Below are positions 30,839 through 32,951 of a DNA stretch of 32,951 nt, one piece after another. Each line of letters opens with the position of its first letter. The first letter of the stretch is position 1. This stretch comes from an uncultured Acidimicrobiaceae bacterium. Its GTDB lineage: Bacteria; Actinomycetota; Acidimicrobiia; Acidimicrobiales; Ilumatobacteraceae. The translations under genes and the position numbers were made by a program. The notes beneath the pieces are model-generated. The model searched no databases. It was not told where the DNA came from and saw only the letters and a list, made by a program, of their open reading frames with translations. The stretch spans positions 1 to 32,951 of the forward strand of contig CAIXIJ010000119.1 of NCBI GenBank assembly GCA_903919455.1. Direction: 5' to 3'.

Positions 30839-32145
30839 CCACCGATCTGCCGCCGCTGCCCCAGGGCTTGCCGCGCTCCAACGCCGAACTGTTCGCTCGT
30901 TCGTGCGCCGTCATTCCCGGAGGCGTGAACAGCAGCATCCGCGCGTTCAAGGCCGTGGGGGGCACGCCATATCTGGTGGAACGCGCCCAGGGCCCCTACG
31001 TGTGGGACGTGGAGGGCACGCGCTACCTCGACCTGGTGCAGAGCTACGGCGCCGTGATTCTCGGCCACGCCCACCCGGCGGTCACCGCCGCGCTCGCCGC
31101 TGCAGCGGCGAACGGCACGTCGTACGGCGCACCCACTCCGGGCGAACTGTTGCTGGCAGAAGCCATCTCTGCTCGAGTGCCCAGCTGCGAACGAGTGCGT
31201 CTCATGAACTCGGGCACCGAGGCCACCAGCACAGCGGTGCGGTTGGCGCGCGGTTTCACGGGTCGCGATCGCATCGTGATCTTCCACGGCAACTTCCACG
31301 GCGCCACCGATGCGCTGCTGGCCGCTGGTGGCAGCGGTGTGGCAACGCTGGGCCTTCCCGGCACTGCCGGTGTTCCCGCCAGCGCAGTGGCCTCCACGAT
31401 GGTGGTGCCCTACAACGTGGTGCCCCAGCTCGACGAGCAGGTGGCGGCGGTGTTCGTGGAACCTGTCGCAGCGAACATGGGCGTCGTCGCTCCGGCGCCG
31501 GGTTTCCTCGAGGGTTTGCGAGCCGAGTGCGACCGCGTAGGCGCACTGCTGGTGTTCGACGAAGTGATCACGGGGTTCCGTCTGGGCACGGGTGGCGCGC
31601 AGGGCGAGTTCGGGGTGCGTCCCGATCTCACCACGTTCGGCAAGGTCATCGGTGGCGGTCTGCCCATCGGTGCTGTTGGCGGCCGCCGCGACATCATGGA
31701 GACGCTGTCGCCCCTGGGCAAGGTGTTCCACGCAGGCACGCTGGCGGGCAACCCGTTGGCCACCGCTGCCGGTCGGGCGGCGCTCGCCGAACTCACCCCC
31801 GAGGTGTACGACATGCTGCGTGGCCGAGCCGAGCGGTTGTCCGATGTGCTCACTGCGGCATGTACTGCGGCCGGTCTTCCCGCATCGTTCCCCGTGGTGG
31901 GCACGCTCGTGGGCATGTACTTCGGTGAGGGTCCGGTACCCACGAACTTCGACGAGGCCAAGACCACCGACGAGCGGATGTACGCAGCCTTCTTCCACGC
32001 GATGCTCGCTGAGGGCGTGGCACTGGCACCTGGCGCATACGAAGCGCTGTTCGTGGGCATCGGCCACACCGACGACGTGATCGACGCCATTGGAGCCGCA
32101 GCGTCTCGCGCCGCAGTGGCTGCAGTCCACGCCACGCTCGGCTGA
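30835..32145 (+). CDS. hemL: Glutamate-1-semialdehyde 2,1-aminomutase
   Basis: The 436-residue PLP enzyme converts glutamate-1-semialdehyde (made by HemA) to 5-aminolevulinate. PLP-lysine Lys270 lies in TTFGKVIGGGLPIGAVGG. Conserved regions are VIPGGVNSSIRAFKAVGGTP (27-46), MNSGTEATSTAVRLARGFTG (124-143), HGNFHGATDA and LLVFDEVITGFRLG (238-251). ATG 30835 overlaps the hemB stop (ATGA), so the two are translated together. With hemA, hemC, hemD and hemB all steps from glutamyl-tRNA to uroporphyrinogen III are encoded in the window; hemE and later genes are not. Confidence 0.97.
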   Translation: MTTDLPPLPQGLPRSNAELFARSCAVIPGGVNSSIRAFKAVGGTPYLVERAQGPYVWDVEGTRYLDLVQSYGAVILGHAHPAVTAALAAAAANGTSYGAPTPGELLLAEAISARVPSCERVRLMNSGTEATSTAVRLARGFTGRDRIVIFHGNFHGATDALLAAGGSGVATLGLPGTAGVPASAVASTMVVPYNVVPQLDEQVAAVFVEPVAANMGVVAPAPGFLEGLRAECDRVGALLVFDEVITGFRLGTGGAQGEFGVRPDLTTFGKVIGGGLPIGAVGGRRDIMETLSPLGKVFHAGTLAGNPLATAAGRAALAELTPEVYDMLRGRAERLSDVLTAACTAAGLPASFPVVGTLVGMYFGEGPVPTNFDEAKTTDERMYAAFFHAMLAEGVALAPGAYEALFVGIGHTDDVIDAIGAAASRAAVAAVHATLG

Positions 32146-32147
32146 CC

Positions 32148-32159
32148 TAACCTCGGCGC
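32148..32159 (+). promoter_or_regulatory. -10 hexamer TAACCT and leaderless GTG start of the last gene
   Basis: TAACCT (32148-32153), CGGCGC, GTG 32160. The hexamer starts 3 bp after the hemL stop codon, so the last gene can be transcribed on its own. Confidence 0.5.
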
Positions 32160-32882
32160 GTGCGCCAGTTTCTCTCGCCCCGCTTCTGGCTCACGATGGG
32201 TGTGCTCGCAGGCTTGGCGTTGCTGCTGTTGGCGTTCTCCCATCGCGGCTCGGTGACGGACGCTGCTGAGGTCGCCATCGGCGACTCCACGAACGAGCGG
32301 CAGATCGATCTCGTGTCCTGGATTTTTCTTGCCTACCCGCAGCCCGGCTTTTCGATCGACCGTGGAGTGACGACGGCCGATCTGTCGCTGCAGCTTGACG
32401 GCACTCGCACCATGGTGATCAAAGCTGGCACGCCGGGCGAGATCGATTGCCCGGGGCTGACCAAGCCGGCGCAATGCACCGTTGCTGCCGACCTGTTGGG
32501 CGATGCCGTGCTCTGGTTCGGCATCGTGCCGGGCAAGCCCGGATCCACCTTGGTGCTGCCGGCGGTGACGGAGATGATGGATGGCCCGTGGGTGCGACTG
32601 GCCAACGATTGGGTGGTGCGCCGCGCCGATCGTGTGGAGCGTTCGTGCCCGGCTGATACATCGTCGTTGCCCGACTTCATTCGCACCTACGGCAACACCG
32701 CCACGGCCACCTTCAACTTCGAGTCGCAGCGGGTCGTGCGCGTCACCTGTCCGGGTGATGGCGTGGTGGACACCGTGCCCATCGTCTCGGGACCCGCGAC
32801 GTCGGTGATCATCGGCACCGAGACCGACGACACGGGTGCCGTCACGACGTCGGCCCCGGCCCCGTCGACGATCGCTCCCTGA
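32160..32882 (+). CDS. Membrane-anchored exported protein of unknown function
   Basis: The 240-residue protein starts with a short basic segment (MRQFLSPRFW) and one hydrophobic helix (about 8-26), followed by an exported region of beta-rich character. Cysteines at 98, 105, 162 and 198 (approximate) could form two disulfides outside the cell. The C-terminus is Thr/Ser/Pro-rich (TTSAPAPSTIAP) and disordered. No family was recognised. GTG 32160 is chosen by the TAACCT 6 nt upstream. It may be an uncleaved signal anchor. Its position after hemL suggests no shared function by itself. Confidence 0.75.
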   Translation: MRQFLSPRFWLTMGVLAGLALLLLAFSHRGSVTDAAEVAIGDSTNERQIDLVSWIFLAYPQPGFSIDRGVTTADLSLQLDGTRTMVIKAGTPGEIDCPGLTKPAQCTVAADLLGDAVLWFGIVPGKPGSTLVLPAVTEMMDGPWVRLANDWVVRRADRVERSCPADTSSLPDFIRTYGNTATATFNFESQRVVRVTCPGDGVVDTVPIVSGPATSVIIGTETDDTGAVTTSAPAPSTIAP

Positions 32883-32924
32883 GGGTCAGCCGCTCGTTCG
32901 GGGTGCAAGGTGGAGCGCGGTCAC

Positions 32925-32951
32925 CGTTGTGGGCCGTGGCGGCCCACAACG
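32925..32951. terminator. Perfect 11-bp hairpin at the window end
   Basis: CGTTGTGGGCC pairs fully with GGCCCACAACG around GTGGC. It lies 42 bp after the last stop codon. The window ends at the hairpin, so a T-tract cannot be judged. Confidence 0.55.

Overview
The window is a high-GC bacterial chromosome segment, most likely from an Actinomycetota member close to the Acidimicrobiia (Ilumatobacter-like). The clues are a mycothiol-type glycosyltransferase (mshA) followed by a YbjN protein, a rex-hemA-hemC-hemD block as in Streptomyces, an RsiG-like c-di-GMP anti-sigma protein, and very many TANNNT hexamers only 6-9 nt before start codons, which points to leaderless mRNAs. The lineage is an inference from gene content; no rRNA is present.

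Left edge (1-2.34 kb): the end of an integrated element. It holds the C-terminal part of an Ala/Gly-rich protein that may be a secreted toxin carrier, a small two-helix membrane protein overlapping its stop, a phage-type tyrosine recombinase, and a truncated 3' part of tRNA-Ala(TGC) at the boundary. The rest of the window reads as chromosome.

2.3-13.7 kb: housekeeping and accessory genes in short units. They are a CPA2 cation/proton antiporter, a TrmH/SpoU RNA methyltransferase, a class III aminotransferase, a tyrosine/serine phosphatase, an S51-like protein, a membrane-anchored FKBP prolyl isomerase, a cellulose-synthase-like protein with a PilZ domain, a YgjP-type metalloprotease, a histidine phosphatase, a MoaD/ThiS-like protein with an unusual tail, an RsiG-like protein and NhaA.

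13.8-20.5 kb: mshA-ybjN, proC, a possible structured small RNA, a SAM hydroxide adenosyltransferase, a 27-residue membrane protein with a near-consensus promoter, an acyl-CoA synthetase-like enzyme, a small cysteine-containing protein and a polytopic membrane protein.

20.5-32.9 kb: the tetrapyrrole region. rex-hemA-hemC-hemD lies behind a probable Rex operator. hemB-hemL follows 5.7 kb downstream, beyond a secreted seven-repeat beta-propeller protein, a convergent Ig-domain membrane protein and a TPR-GGDEF diguanylate cyclase. Together these genes carry glutamyl-tRNA to uroporphyrinogen III, under likely NADH/NAD+ control. A membrane-anchored protein and a hairpin close the window.

Three c-di-GMP parts lie in one window: a cyclase (GGDEF plus I-site), a PilZ receptor fused to a degenerate glycosyltransferase, and an RsiG-like anti-sigma protein. 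The intergenic regions at 4.53-4.66 kb and 26.65-26.75 kb carry unexplained palindromic tandem repeats.
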